Shown in pieces: positions 52,908 through 62,134 of a DNA stretch of 64,000 nt. Positions within the stretch are counted from its first letter, which is position 1, and each line of letters starts with the position of its first letter. The translations under genes and the position numbers were made by a program. The notes below the pieces were generated by a model. That model saw nothing but the letters and a program-made list of their open reading frames with translations, was not told where the DNA came from and made no database searches. This DNA is from Flavobacterium cyclinae (GTDB lineage Bacteria > Bacteroidota > Bacteroidia > Flavobacteriales > Flavobacteriaceae): the NCBI RefSeq assembly GCF_021172145.1, contig NZ_CP089095.1, forward strand, positions 558,001 through 622,000, given 5' to 3'.

Positions 52908-54371
52908 TTAGTTCATTACAGTTGAGTAACCAACCGCTTCTCCAATTAATGTTGCAGCGGTACAATCTGTGATTTTTACCATTACGAATTCGCCTACTTT
53001 GTAGTTTTCTTTTGGAAAAACCACCACAGTATTTTGAGAATTTCTTCCGCTCCAATGAGCATCCGAACGTTTTGATTCTTTTTCAATCAATACTTCTACT
53101 TCTTGTCCAATGAAACGTTGTGTTCTTTCTAAACCAATTCTTTGTTGTAAGTCTATGATTTCATTTAAACGTCTTTTCTTCACTTCTTCTGGAACGTCAT
53201 CTTCCATTTTTCTAGCCGCTAAAGTTCCTGGACGTTCTGAATACGCAAACATAAATCCGAAATCATATTTTACATATTCCATCAAACTCAACGTATCTTG
53301 ATGATCTTCCTCAGTTTCTGTTGGGAAACCTGCAATCATGTCTTGTGATAATGAAATATCTGGAATAATCGAGTATATTTTGTCAATCAATGCCATGTAT
53401 TCTTCACGTGTGTGTTGACGATTCATTTCTTTTAAAATTCTTGTACTTCCACTTTGAACAGGTAGGTGAATGTATTTGCAAATGTTATGGTGCTTCGCCA
53501 TAGTTTCAATTACTTCCACATGCATATCTTGCGGATTAGAAGTCGAGAATCTAAAACGCATTTTTGGGAACAACGTAGCGCATTTGTCTAACAATTGAGC
53601 AAAATCAACTGCAGTCGCTTTTTGCATTTCAGTTGCTTTGTCGAAATCTTTTTTCAAACCACCACCATACCAAAGGTAACTGTCTACGTTTTGTCCTAAT
53701 AAAGTTACTTCTTTGAAACCTCTATCGTATAAATCTTGAATTTCGTCATAAATACTTTGTGGTTCACGACTACGCTCACGACCACGTGTAAAAGGAACAA
53801 CGCAGAAGGTACACATATTATCACAACCTCTTGTAATCGAAACAAAAGCATTTACTCCGTTGCTATTCAAACGAACAGGAGCAATATCCCCATACGTTTC
53901 TTCTTTCGATAGAATTACGTTGATGGCTTCTCTTCCTTCTTCTACTTCCGCTAATAAATTCGGTAAATCTTTGTAAGCATCGGGTCCAACCACCATGTCT
54001 ACAATTTTCTCTTCTTCTAAAAACTGACTTTTCAAACGTTCTGCCATACAACCTAAAACTCCAACTTTCATTGAAGGATTGATTTTCTTAACCGCATTGT
54101 ATTTTTCCAATCGTTTACGAATGGTTTGCTCCGCTTTATCGCGAATAGAGCAAGTGTTAACCAGAACCAAATCAGCATCTTCCAGATTTTGAGTAGTATT
54201 ATATCCGTTTTCATACAGAATAGACGCCACAATTTCGCTGTCCGAAAAATTCATTTGGCAACCATAACTCTCTATAAAAAGCTTTTTAGTATTTCCTACT
54301 TTTTGGTCAAGAACTAAACTTTGACCTTGTTTGTTTTCATCAATTACCTTTTCCATATCAAAGATTTCCAT
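52908..54371 (-). CDS. miaB: tRNA methylthiotransferase MiaB
   Basis: 487 residues; an alternative ATG at 54356 ([10 protein letters not shown]) may be the true start. Adds a methylthio group to i6A37 of tRNAs. N-terminal domain with the first cluster cysteines ([33 protein letters not shown]), radical SAM cysteines CxxxCxxC in [21 protein letters not shown] (in part), and a C-terminal TRAM domain (~420-487). Oxygen-sensitive iron-sulfur enzyme, cytoplasmic. Confidence 0.97.
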   Translation of the reverse strand: MEIFDMEKVIDENKQGQSLVLDQKVGNTKKLFIESYGCQMNFSDSEIVASILYENGYNTTQNLEDADLVLVNTCSIRDKAEQTIRKRLEKYNAVKKINPSMKVGVLGCMAERLKSQFLEEEKIVDMVVGPDAYKDLPNLLAEVEEGREAINVILSKEETYGDIAPVRLNSNGVNAFVSITRGCDNMCTFCVVPFTRGRERSREPQSIYDEIQDLYDRGFKEVTLLGQNVDSYLWYGGGLKKDFDKATEMQKATAVDFAQLLDKCATLFPKMRFRFSTSNPQDMHVEVIETMAKHHNICKYIHLPVQSGSTRILKEMNRQHTREEYMALIDKIYSIIPDISLSQDMIAGFPTETEEDHQDTLSLMEYVKYDFGFMFAYSERPGTLAARKMEDDVPEEVKKRRLNEIIDLQQRIGLERTQRFIGQEVEVLIEKESKRSDAHWSGRNSQNTVVVFPKENYKVGEFVMVKITDCTAATLIGEAVGYSTVMN

Positions 54372-54377
54372 TAATCA

Positions 54378-54403
54378 TTCCGATGTTTCGGAACGCAAAG
54401 ATA
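54378..54403 (-). promoter_or_regulatory. miaB -7 box and 5' leader hairpin
   Basis: Minus strand reads TATCTTTG (54396-54403), an exact match. Directly downstream TTCCGA and TCGGAA (54378-54393) form a 6-bp stem with a 4-base loop, ending 6 bases before the ATG at 54371. The hairpin would sit at the very 5' end of the transcript. Confidence 0.55.
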
Positions 54404-54495
54404 ATACTAAATTATAAAATCTGACAAGATGGCAGAAAAGGTTTAACAGGATTTTTTAAATTATTTTTTTTAAATTATTTTTTAGTGTCTTTTAC

Positions 54496-54511
54496 ACCTA
54501 TATATATAGGT
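54496..54511. repeat. 16-bp AT-rich palindrome between miaB and topA
   Basis: ACCTATATATATAGGT is perfectly palindromic, about 75 bases before the topA -7 box. Preceded by a short tandem repeat of TTTTTTAAATTATT (54451-54482). Possibly a regulator or supercoiling-responsive site; chance is not excluded. Confidence 0.45.
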
Positions 54512-54583
54512 ATAATAGGATTGTTTTTTGATTTAATTAGAGGTAAAATAATTTTCAAGATGTTAAAATTTAAAAAAAACCTA

Positions 54584-54591
54584 TACTTTTG
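54584..54591 (+). promoter_or_regulatory. -7 box of topA
   Basis: TACTTTTG, an exact match, 19 bases before the ATG at 54611. It shows that the longer open frame from 54485 is not translated. Confidence 0.6.
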
Positions 54592-54610
54592 CGGTTCAAA
54601 AAAACATGAA

Positions 54611-57112
54611 ATGGCAAAGAATTTAGTAATCGTTGAGTCACCAGCAAAGGCAAAAACCATCGAAAAATTTCTAGGAAGTGAGTATCAAGTTGAGTCGAGT
54701 TATGGGCATATTGCTGACTTACCTTCAAGAGAAATTGGAGTAGATGTAGAAAATGGTTTTAAACCTAAATACGAAGTTTCGTCTGACAAAAAAGCTTTGG
54801 TGACCAAATTAAAAGGATTAGCTAAAAATGCCGAAATGGTTTGGTTGGCTTCCGATGAGGACCGTGAGGGAGAAGCGATTTCTTGGCACCTAGCAGAAGA
54901 GTTAAAATTAAAACCAGAAAAAACAAAACGTATCGTTTTTCACGAGATTACTAAATCAGCTATTCAAAAAGCTATCGAAAATCCGAGAGGAATTGATTAC
55001 AACTTAGTAAACGCTCAGCAAGCCCGTAGAGTTTTAGATCGATTAGTAGGTTATGAATTATCGCCAGTACTTTGGAAAAAAGTAAAAGGAGGATTATCGG
55101 CTGGTCGTGTACAATCGGTTTCGGTTCGTTTGATTGTGGAACGTGAAAGAGAAATTCAAGATTTCAAACCAGAAGCTTCTTACAGCATTACAGCCGAATT
55201 CAAAAACGAAGCGGGAAAAACTTTCAAAGCAAAATTACCTAAGAACTTCGCAACTAAAAAGGAAGCGGAAGATTTCTTAACTAAAAATATGGGTTCTACA
55301 TACAAAGTAGGCGATTTAGAAACCAAACCAACAAAGAAATCACCAGCAGCACCATTTACTACTTCAACGTTGCAACAAGAAGCAGCTAGAAAATTGTATT
55401 TACCTGTTGGGATTACCATGCAAATTGCGCAACGTTTATACGAAGCCGGACTTATTACTTATATGAGAACGGATAGCGTGAATTTATCACAAGAAGCAAT
55501 GGCGGCAGCTCAAGCTGAAATTACAAGTTACTACGGAAAGGAATTTTCTAAACCTAGAAATTTCAATACCAAATCAAAAGGAGCGCAAGAGGCGCACGAA
55601 GCGATTCGTCCAACGGATATGTCAAGACATACTGTTGATATTGATAGAGATCAAGCGCGTTTGTACGAATTGATTTGGAAAAGAACATTAGCTTCTCAAA
55701 TGAGCGATGCGGAATTAGAGAGAACTAATGTAAAAATTGAAGCAAGCAATCATTCGGAAACTTTTACTGCAACAGGAGAAGTAATCAAATTTGAAGGTTT
55801 CTTAAAAGTATATTTAGAAGGACATGATGATGATGAAGAGGAACAAGAAGGAATGTTGCCAGCGTTAAAAGTAAACGAAAAGCTTACGAATAATTATATC
55901 ACGGCAACGGAACGTTTTTCACGTCCGCCAAGTCGTTACACAGAAGCTTCTTTGGTAAAGAAATTAGAAGAATTAGGAATTGGTCGTCCATCAACGTATG
56001 CACCAACTATTTCTACGATTATCGCTAGAACTTACGTAGAGAAAGGAAGTTTCGAAGGTCAAGAAAGAAAATACAACCAGTTGATGTTAAAAGGAGGAGA
56101 AGTAAAATCTCAAGTTTTAACTGAAAATGTGGGGTCAGATAAAGGAAAATTAGTTCCAACCGATATCGGAATTATCGTGAACGATTTCTTGGTAAAGAAC
56201 TTCAACACGATTTTAGATTACAATTTCACTGCTAAAGTGGAGCAAGATTTCGACGAAATTGCTGAAGGAAAAGTAGATTGGGCTAAAATGATGAACGATT
56301 TCTACAATCACTTTCATCCAAACGTAGTTGATGTTGAAAAAAATGCCGATAGAGAAAGTGGTGAACGTATTTTAGGAATTCATCCAGTTTCTGGAAAACA
56401 AGTTTCGGTTCGTTTAGGAAAATATGGAGCTATGGCTCAAATTGGTGATGCTGATGATGAAAACAAACAGTTTGCCAGTTTACGCCAAGATCAAAATATT
56501 GGAAATATCACTTTAGAAGAAGTATTGAATTTGTTCTTACTGCCAAAACAATTAGGAACTTACAAAGGAGAAGAAATTGAAGTGAACAATGGTCGTTTTG
56601 GACCTTATGTTCGTTTTGGTTCTCAATTTATTTCGTTACCAAAAGGAATGGATCCAATGGATGTTACCATAGAAGTCGCTCAAGGTTTAATTGATGAGAA
56701 AGTTCAAGCGGATGCTCCAATTGGAACTTATGATGGATTGCCGATTCAAAAAGGTGTTGGGCGTTTTGGACCTTTCATCAAATGGAATGGTATGTTTATC
56801 AATGTAAATAAAAAATACAACTTCGATAATTTATCACAAGCCGATTTGAATGAGTTAATCGAAGAAAAACAACAAAAAGACATTGATAAAGTAATTCACG
56901 ATTGGAAGGAAGAAGGCATCAAAGTGGAAAAAGCACGTTGGGGTCGTTCTGTAATTACAAAAGGGAAAATCAAAATTGAATTGAGTAAAGATGTTGACGC
57001 AAGTAAACTGACTTTGGCTCAAGTTCAAGAGATGATAGAAAAGAAAGCGCCAGTAAAAAAGACTGCTGCTAAAAAAACCACTGCAAAAAAATCAACTACA
57101 AAAAAGAAATAG
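54611..57112 (+). CDS. topA: DNA topoisomerase I
   Basis: 833 residues from ATG 54611 (MAKNLVIVESPAKAKTIEKFLG in part). Relaxes negative supercoils. TOPRIM domain (~1-140; ESPAKAKTI, ASDEDREGEAISWHL), active Tyr in YEAGLITYMRTDSVNLS, and SRPPSRYTEASLVKKLEELGIGRPSTYA (in part). Instead of cysteine zinc fingers the C-terminus has glycine-rich repeat domains (VSVRLGKYGAMAQIG, NNGRFGPYVRFG, GVGRFGPFIKWNG) and ends with a histone-H1-like Lys/Ala/Thr tail (last ~20 residues). The ureohydrolase-fold gene follows after 3 bases. Confidence 0.97.
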   Translation: MAKNLVIVESPAKAKTIEKFLGSEYQVESSYGHIADLPSREIGVDVENGFKPKYEVSSDKKALVTKLKGLAKNAEMVWLASDEDREGEAISWHLAEELKLKPEKTKRIVFHEITKSAIQKAIENPRGIDYNLVNAQQARRVLDRLVGYELSPVLWKKVKGGLSAGRVQSVSVRLIVEREREIQDFKPEASYSITAEFKNEAGKTFKAKLPKNFATKKEAEDFLTKNMGSTYKVGDLETKPTKKSPAAPFTTSTLQQEAARKLYLPVGITMQIAQRLYEAGLITYMRTDSVNLSQEAMAAAQAEITSYYGKEFSKPRNFNTKSKGAQEAHEAIRPTDMSRHTVDIDRDQARLYELIWKRTLASQMSDAELERTNVKIEASNHSETFTATGEVIKFEGFLKVYLEGHDDDEEEQEGMLPALKVNEKLTNNYITATERFSRPPSRYTEASLVKKLEELGIGRPSTYAPTISTIIARTYVEKGSFEGQERKYNQLMLKGGEVKSQVLTENVGSDKGKLVPTDIGIIVNDFLVKNFNTILDYNFTAKVEQDFDEIAEGKVDWAKMMNDFYNHFHPNVVDVEKNADRESGERILGIHPVSGKQVSVRLGKYGAMAQIGDADDENKQFASLRQDQNIGNITLEEVLNLFLLPKQLGTYKGEEIEVNNGRFGPYVRFGSQFISLPKGMDPMDVTIEVAQGLIDEKVQADAPIGTYDGLPIQKGVGRFGPFIKWNGMFINVNKKYNFDNLSQADLNELIEEKQQKDIDKVIHDWKEEGIKVEKARWGRSVITKGKIKIELSKDVDASKLTLAQVQEMIEKKAPVKKTAAKKTTAKKSTTKKK

Positions 57113-57115
57113 TAA

Positions 57116-58264
57116 ATGGTTTTTGATTTTTTACAACCAATCTCAACTTCTGTAGAAGAATTTGTTGCAACATTATCCAATCAAACATTGGGGAAAAAAG
57201 TGGTGTTTCATACTCAAACTGATTTTCCGGTTTTAGATAATATTGCAATTGCGATTTTTACGGTGAATGAATATAGAGGAAATAATAAAAATAATTCGGA
57301 TTTTTCATTCGATAATTTTAGAAAGAATTTTTACAGTTTATATCCGGGAAATTGGAATGCCTCAATCGTTGATTTAGGTACTATTGAAGCAGGTGCTAGT
57401 GTTGAAGATACCTATTTTGTTGTAAAGAGCTTAGTAGCTGAACTGATTAAAAAAGGTATTATTCCAATTGTTGTTGGTGGTAGTCAAGATGTAACGTATC
57501 CTATGTATCGTGCTTATGATACTTTAGATCAAATGGTAAATGTGGTGTCTGTTGATAATAGATTTGATTTTTCTAAAGAAGATAAAGTAGCATCAGATTC
57601 ATATCTATCTAAAATTATAGTGGAAGAGCCTAACAATCTATTTAACTTTAGTAATATTGGTTATCAAACCTATTTTAATTCGCAAGAAGAGATTGATTTA
57701 ATTGAAAAATTATATTTCGAAGCGTATCGTTTAGGAGAAGTTTCAAATAATTTATCAATTGCAGAACCAGTATTCAGAGATGCTGATTTAGTTAGTGTTG
57801 ATATGACTTCTGTGCAATCATCCTATTCTGGTAATTTTAAAACCTTTAATCCAAATGGTTTTACGGGAAAAGAGATATGTGCTCTAACGCGTTATGCAGG
57901 AATAAGCGATAAAGTAACTTCTTTTGGGATTTTTAATTTTAATCCAAATGAAAATGAAGTTGTTTTAACAGCTCAAATGTTGTGGTATTTTATTGAAGGA
58001 TTTTGTTTTCGTTCTAACGAATATCCATTTGGTACAAAAGAAAGTTATTTAAAGTACATTGTTCCAATTGAAGATGAAGAATTGATCTTTTATAAGAGTA
58101 ATAAAACAGAAAGATGGTGGATAGAAATACCTTTTTTAACAAATGTTAACAATAAATTAAAAAGAAATACGTTATTACCTTGCACACATGAAGATTATTT
58201 AGCAGCTTGCGAGCAAGAAATTCCTGAAAGATGGTGGAAGGCTCAAAGAAGGAATATTTTATAA
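57116..58264 (+). CDS. Ureohydrolase-fold protein with degenerate metal site (annotated class: formimidoylglutamase)
   Basis: 382 residues. Arginase/formiminoglutamase-like fold, usually annotated formimidoylglutamase in this phylum. The manganese motifs are altered: GGSQD (121-125) in place of GGDHS, so His becomes Q124; VDNRFD (146-151) in place of DAHxD, so His becomes R149; VDMTSV (228-233) in place of DxD, so Asp becomes T231. Three of six metal ligands are lost; D147, D151 and D229 remain. Enzymatic activity of the usual kind is doubtful. Co-transcribed with topA, and directly upstream of gldKLMN, a neighbourhood I recall as conserved. Confidence 0.85.
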   Translation: MVFDFLQPISTSVEEFVATLSNQTLGKKVVFHTQTDFPVLDNIAIAIFTVNEYRGNNKNNSDFSFDNFRKNFYSLYPGNWNASIVDLGTIEAGASVEDTYFVVKSLVAELIKKGIIPIVVGGSQDVTYPMYRAYDTLDQMVNVVSVDNRFDFSKEDKVASDSYLSKIIVEEPNNLFNFSNIGYQTYFNSQEEIDLIEKLYFEAYRLGEVSNNLSIAEPVFRDADLVSVDMTSVQSSYSGNFKTFNPNGFTGKEICALTRYAGISDKVTSFGIFNFNPNENEVVLTAQMLWYFIEGFCFRSNEYPFGTKESYLKYIVPIEDEELIFYKSNKTERWWIEIPFLTNVNNKLKRNTLLPCTHEDYLAACEQEIPERWWKAQRRNIL

Positions 58265-58282
58265 AAGTTGTTATTTTTCAAA

Positions 58283-58301
58283 GTGTTAAAGCAGTGTTAA
58301 A
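58283..58301 (+). repeat. GTGTTAAA direct repeats upstream of gldK
   Basis: GTGTTAAA occurs at 58283-58290 and 58294-58301, an 11-bp period (one helical turn), 75 bases before the gldK -7 box. A possible activator site. Confidence 0.4.
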
Positions 58302-58352
58302 ACAAGTATGGTGTAATATTTCAATATTTTTTTTACGTTTTTTAAAAAAATG

Positions 58353-58383
58353 TTGTTTTTTTCAAAATTATTGAATAGGTTTA
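58353..58383 (+). promoter_or_regulatory. Probable gldK promoter
   Basis: TTG (58353-58355), 20 bases, then TAGGTTTA (58376-58383), one mismatch from TAnnTTTG. It lies 37 bases before the gldK ATG and would start the gldK-L-M-N transcript. Confidence 0.5.
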
Positions 58384-58420
58384 CGCCCTTAAATAGAAAT
58401 TACATTTAACCCAAGTTTAT

Positions 58421-59803
58421 ATGAAGAAGTTTGTTGCATTTTCAGCAATTTTGTCATTATTTATCAGTTGTGGTAAAGGCGATAAAGGAGAATTAGTAGG
58501 AGTTAAAGGGAGAAAATGGCATCCCGAGAAACCTTACGGTATGACGTTAATCCCTGGAGGAGCTTTTATTATGGGTAAAGCCGATGATGATTTAGCTAAC
58601 ATTCAAGACGCACCTACTAAAACCGTTACTGTTCGTTCTTTCTACATGGATGAAACAGAAATTACTAATAGTGAGTACCGCCAGTTTGTTGAATGGGTAA
58701 AAGATTCAACTATTAGAACTCGTTTAGCGATACTTGCAGATGAGCAAGGTCAAAAACCAGGTTCTGGTGGAGGAAAAGGTGGAAGTATTGGAGATTTTGC
58801 CTTTGCAGATGTAGATCCTGAAAAAATGACTCCGTATGATAAATACATGTATGAGAACTACTACAGTGTAGGTACTGATGATGATATTTATGCAGGAAGA
58901 AAATTAAATAAGAAAATTAAACTTATTAAAGAACCTTCTAAATATCCAGATGAGTACTATGTAGAAGTAATGGATTCAATGTACCTACCTGAATCTGAAT
59001 CGTATAATGGTTTAAAAACTATTGATGTTTCTAAATTAAAATTCAAGTACAATCAAGTTGATTTGAATAAGGCTGTTAAGAAAAAAGGTCGTAAAAACTT
59101 TTATGAAGATGCACCGCCAATTGAAATCTATCCTGATACTACAGCTTGGATCAAAGACTTTGCTTATTCATACAATGAGCCAATGCACAACGATTATTTT
59201 TGGCATCAAGCTTATGGAGAATATCCAGTAGTGGGTGTTTCTTGGAATCAAGCTAAAGCTTTTTGTGCTTGGAGAACTATGTACAAAAATGCATATATCA
59301 AAAAGAAAAAAGGAAGAGATCAAGTAAATTCATTCCGTTTACCTACTGAAGCAGAATGGGAATATGCTGCTAGAGGAGGAATCGAAGGAGCTACGTATCC
59401 TTGGGGTGGTCCTTATGCTAAAAATGACAGAGGTTGTTTTATGGCTAACTTTAAACCTAATCGTGGGGATTACGCAGCTGATGGTGCTCTTTATACAGTA
59501 GAGGCTAAATCATATGAGCCAAATGATTACAATTTGTATAATATGGCTGGAAACGTTTCTGAGTGGACAGAGTCTTCTTACTACGCTGAAGCATATGAGT
59601 TTGTTTCTACAATGAATCCACATGTTGCTGATAAGAAAAATCAAAGAAAAGTTGTACGTGGCGGTTCTTGGAAAGACGTTGCTTACTTCTTACAAGTTTC
59701 TACTCGTGATTATGAGTATGCTGATTCAGCAAGAAGTTACATTGGTTTCAGAACTGTACAAGATTACATGGGTACAGCTGCAACAGGTAACAGACCAAAA
59801 TAG
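58421..59803 (+). CDS. gldK: Type IX secretion lipoprotein GldK
   Basis: 460 residues. Lipobox LFISC (C17), then a formylglycine-generating-enzyme-like (SUMF1) fold: LIPGGAFIMG (~48), PVVGVSWNQAKAFCAW, FRLPTEAEWEYAARGG, MAGNVSEWTES, VVRGGSWKD (listed in part). No catalytic cysteine role is expected; GldK/PorK with GldN/PorN forms the periplasmic ring of the type IX secretion system under the outer membrane. A ~100-residue insert rich in Tyr/Asp/Lys (~110-225) separates the halves of the fold. Confidence 0.96.
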   Translation: MKKFVAFSAILSLFISCGKGDKGELVGVKGRKWHPEKPYGMTLIPGGAFIMGKADDDLANIQDAPTKTVTVRSFYMDETEITNSEYRQFVEWVKDSTIRTRLAILADEQGQKPGSGGGKGGSIGDFAFADVDPEKMTPYDKYMYENYYSVGTDDDIYAGRKLNKKIKLIKEPSKYPDEYYVEVMDSMYLPESESYNGLKTIDVSKLKFKYNQVDLNKAVKKKGRKNFYEDAPPIEIYPDTTAWIKDFAYSYNEPMHNDYFWHQAYGEYPVVGVSWNQAKAFCAWRTMYKNAYIKKKKGRDQVNSFRLPTEAEWEYAARGGIEGATYPWGGPYAKNDRGCFMANFKPNRGDYAADGALYTVEAKSYEPNDYNLYNMAGNVSEWTESSYYAEAYEFVSTMNPHVADKKNQRKVVRGGSWKDVAYFLQVSTRDYEYADSARSYIGFRTVQDYMGTAATGNRPK

Positions 59804-59854
59804 TATTAAAACCAATTTTATATAATTAACTTAACTAACTAAAATTTATTTATT

Positions 59855-60487
59855 ATGGCAATTTTAAGCAAAAAAGTGATGGGATTCCTTTACGGAATGG
59901 GAGCGGCAGTAGTAATCGTTGGAGCATTATTTAAATTGATGCACTGGCCAGGTGCAGGTCCAATGCTTATTGTTGGATTATTAACAGAGGCAGCAATCTT
60001 TGCTTTGTCTGCTTTTGAACCGGTAGAACACGAATTAGATTGGTCTTTAGTTTACCCTGAATTAGCAGGTGGTGAAGCTAAGCCAAAAGACAAAAAAGAA
60101 AATCCAGCTGATGCTCAAGGCTTATTATCTCAAAAATTAGATAACATGTTAAAAGAAGCTAAAATTGACGGTGAGTTAATGGCTAGCTTAGGTAACAGTA
60201 TCAAAAATTTTGAAGGTGCAGCTAAATCAATTTCTCCAACTGTTGATGCAATGGCTGGTCAAAAGAAATATGCTGAAGAAATGTCTACAGCAGCAGCTCA
60301 AATGGAAGCTTTAAACAATTTATACAAATTACAATTAGATAGCGCATCTAGAAATGCAGCTGCTAATCAAGAAATTGCTGACAACGCAGCTAAATTAAAA
60401 GAGCAAATGCAGTCTATGACTTCAAACATTGCTTCTTTAAATGCAGTTTACGGTGGTATGCTTTCTGCTATGAATAACAGAGGATAA
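59855..60487 (+). CDS. gldL: Type IX secretion motor protein GldL
   Basis: 210 residues. Two membrane helices (~8-27 and ~34-53) around KLMHWPGAGPM, with the conserved Glu in the second helix (LLTEAAIFALSAFEPVEHE), which in GldL is proposed to carry protons. The rest (~75-210) is a cytoplasmic helical region rich in Ala, Gln and Met. GldL and GldM form the inner-membrane rotary motor driving secretion and gliding. Confidence 0.97.
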   Translation: MAILSKKVMGFLYGMGAAVVIVGALFKLMHWPGAGPMLIVGLLTEAAIFALSAFEPVEHELDWSLVYPELAGGEAKPKDKKENPADAQGLLSQKLDNMLKEAKIDGELMASLGNSIKNFEGAAKSISPTVDAMAGQKKYAEEMSTAAAQMEALNNLYKLQLDSASRNAAANQEIADNAAKLKEQMQSMTSNIASLNAVYGGMLSAMNNRG

Positions 60488-60540
60488 TTAGTTTTATCAA
60501 TAAGAAAACAATTTTATTAATTAAAAACTAATTTTAAAAA

Positions 60541-62094
60541 ATGGCAGGAGGAAAATTAACCCCTAGACAGAAGATGATTAACCTTATGTACTTGGTTTTC
60601 ATCGCAATGTTGGCATTAAACATGTCAAAAGAAGTATTATCAGCGTTTGGATTAATGAATGAAAAATTTGAAGTTATTAATTCTGATGCGAAACAAGCTA
60701 ATGCAGCAATTTTTGATCAATTAAAATCTAAAGCAGAAGATGCACCTGCTCAATTTAAAGGTCCTTATGATATTGCTGTTAAAGTAAAACCTTTAGCTGA
60801 AAACTTCTTTAATTATATTGAATCAATCAAAAAAGATATCAATAAAGATTTCCCATTAGAAGATAGTGGTGCTAATAAAGGTAAGTTACCTTATGAAGCA
60901 ATGGATAAAAGTACTATTGACGAGGTTTGGTTTCAAGGTGACGGTTATTCAGCAAAAGGTAAAGAAATTGTTGGTAAAATCGACGAGTTTAGAAATAGCG
61001 TAAAAGCTGTTTTTGGAAATGACGTTAAGTACAAAGTTTTCTTAGACAAATTTGAAAAAACTTTCAACACTAATGATGTTGTTGATGGTGAAAATGTTAA
61101 AAAGAAATATTTAGACTATCATTTTAAAGGTTTCCCAGCTATTGCTACTGTTTCTAAGTTAACAGCTATGCAAAATGATGTTAAAAAAGCAGAGCAAGAT
61201 ATTTACAATTTATTATTAGGAAACACTATGGAGGCTGCAATCTCTATGAAAAAATACAAAGCTATTGTAGTTTTCGATAAAAATGTAGTGTTCCAAGGTG
61301 AAGAAGTTACAGGTAGAGTTGTATTAGGTAAATATGATGATTCTACTGTTCCTACATCTTTCACTGTTAATGGTGCTTCTTCTAAGATTGAAAATGGACA
61401 AGCTGTATTCAAAACTGTAGGTGGAGCTGTTGGTGAGAAAGATATCAAAGGTCAATTCGTGTTTACTGAAGATAGTAAGCCAGTGCCAATTGAATTCGAA
61501 GGTCAGTACGTTGTAGTGCCTAAACCAAATCAAGCAATTATTTCAGCTGATAAAATGAATGTAGTTTACCGTGGTGTGCCTAACCCAATTTCAGTTTCTG
61601 TACCTGGTATTTCATCTGATAAAGTTAAAGCAAGTGCTCCAGGTATGTCAGCTGCTGGTAAACCTGGTCAATATATATTAAAACCTGGTTCTGGTAGTGA
61701 TGTTACTATTAATGTTACTGCTACAATGCCTGATGGTAAATCTTTCGGAAGTAAACAAACTTTCCGTATTAAAGGTTTACCTGCGCCAACTGGAAAAGTT
61801 GGAGGTCTTGATAAAAACAAAGGACCAAAAAGTAACTTAGAAGTTTGTTCTGTTACTGCAGTTATGGAAGATTTTGATTTCCCAGTAACTGTTAATGTAA
61901 CTCAATTTAACATCAAAGTTCCTGGACAACCTACAATTGTTGTTAATGGAAGTAAAATGGATTCACGTGCTAGAGCTGCAATTGCAAAAGCTTCTAAAGG
62001 TGATGTTGTTATTATCAATGAAATTAAAGCTAATTTCGTAGGAATTGATCAAGTTGCAAAACGAGTTTCAGCTTGTACATACGAAATACAATAA
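60541..62094 (+). CDS. gldM: Type IX secretion motor protein GldM
   Basis: 517 residues. Short N-terminus (MAGGKLTPRQKMINLMYLVF), one membrane helix (~14-35), then four periplasmic domains spanning to the outer-membrane-associated ring: a helical D1 (~40-220) and three Ig-like domains (~225-315, ~320-400, ~405-517). Transmits rotation from the GldL/GldM motor to GldK/GldN. 53 bases after gldL. Confidence 0.97.
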   Translation: MAGGKLTPRQKMINLMYLVFIAMLALNMSKEVLSAFGLMNEKFEVINSDAKQANAAIFDQLKSKAEDAPAQFKGPYDIAVKVKPLAENFFNYIESIKKDINKDFPLEDSGANKGKLPYEAMDKSTIDEVWFQGDGYSAKGKEIVGKIDEFRNSVKAVFGNDVKYKVFLDKFEKTFNTNDVVDGENVKKKYLDYHFKGFPAIATVSKLTAMQNDVKKAEQDIYNLLLGNTMEAAISMKKYKAIVVFDKNVVFQGEEVTGRVVLGKYDDSTVPTSFTVNGASSKIENGQAVFKTVGGAVGEKDIKGQFVFTEDSKPVPIEFEGQYVVVPKPNQAIISADKMNVVYRGVPNPISVSVPGISSDKVKASAPGMSAAGKPGQYILKPGSGSDVTINVTATMPDGKSFGSKQTFRIKGLPAPTGKVGGLDKNKGPKSNLEVCSVTAVMEDFDFPVTVNVTQFNIKVPGQPTIVVNGSKMDSRARAAIAKASKGDVVIINEIKANFVGIDQVAKRVSACTYEIQ

Positions 62095-62134
62095 TTTAAA
62101 TTAATTTGAGTTTATATAATAAACCAAATAAAAA

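Noticed and set aside
54485..54610. 42-codon N-terminal extension of topA
   Set aside because: It runs through an AT palindrome and the -7 box; the conserved protein begins at MAKNLVIVESPAKAK.
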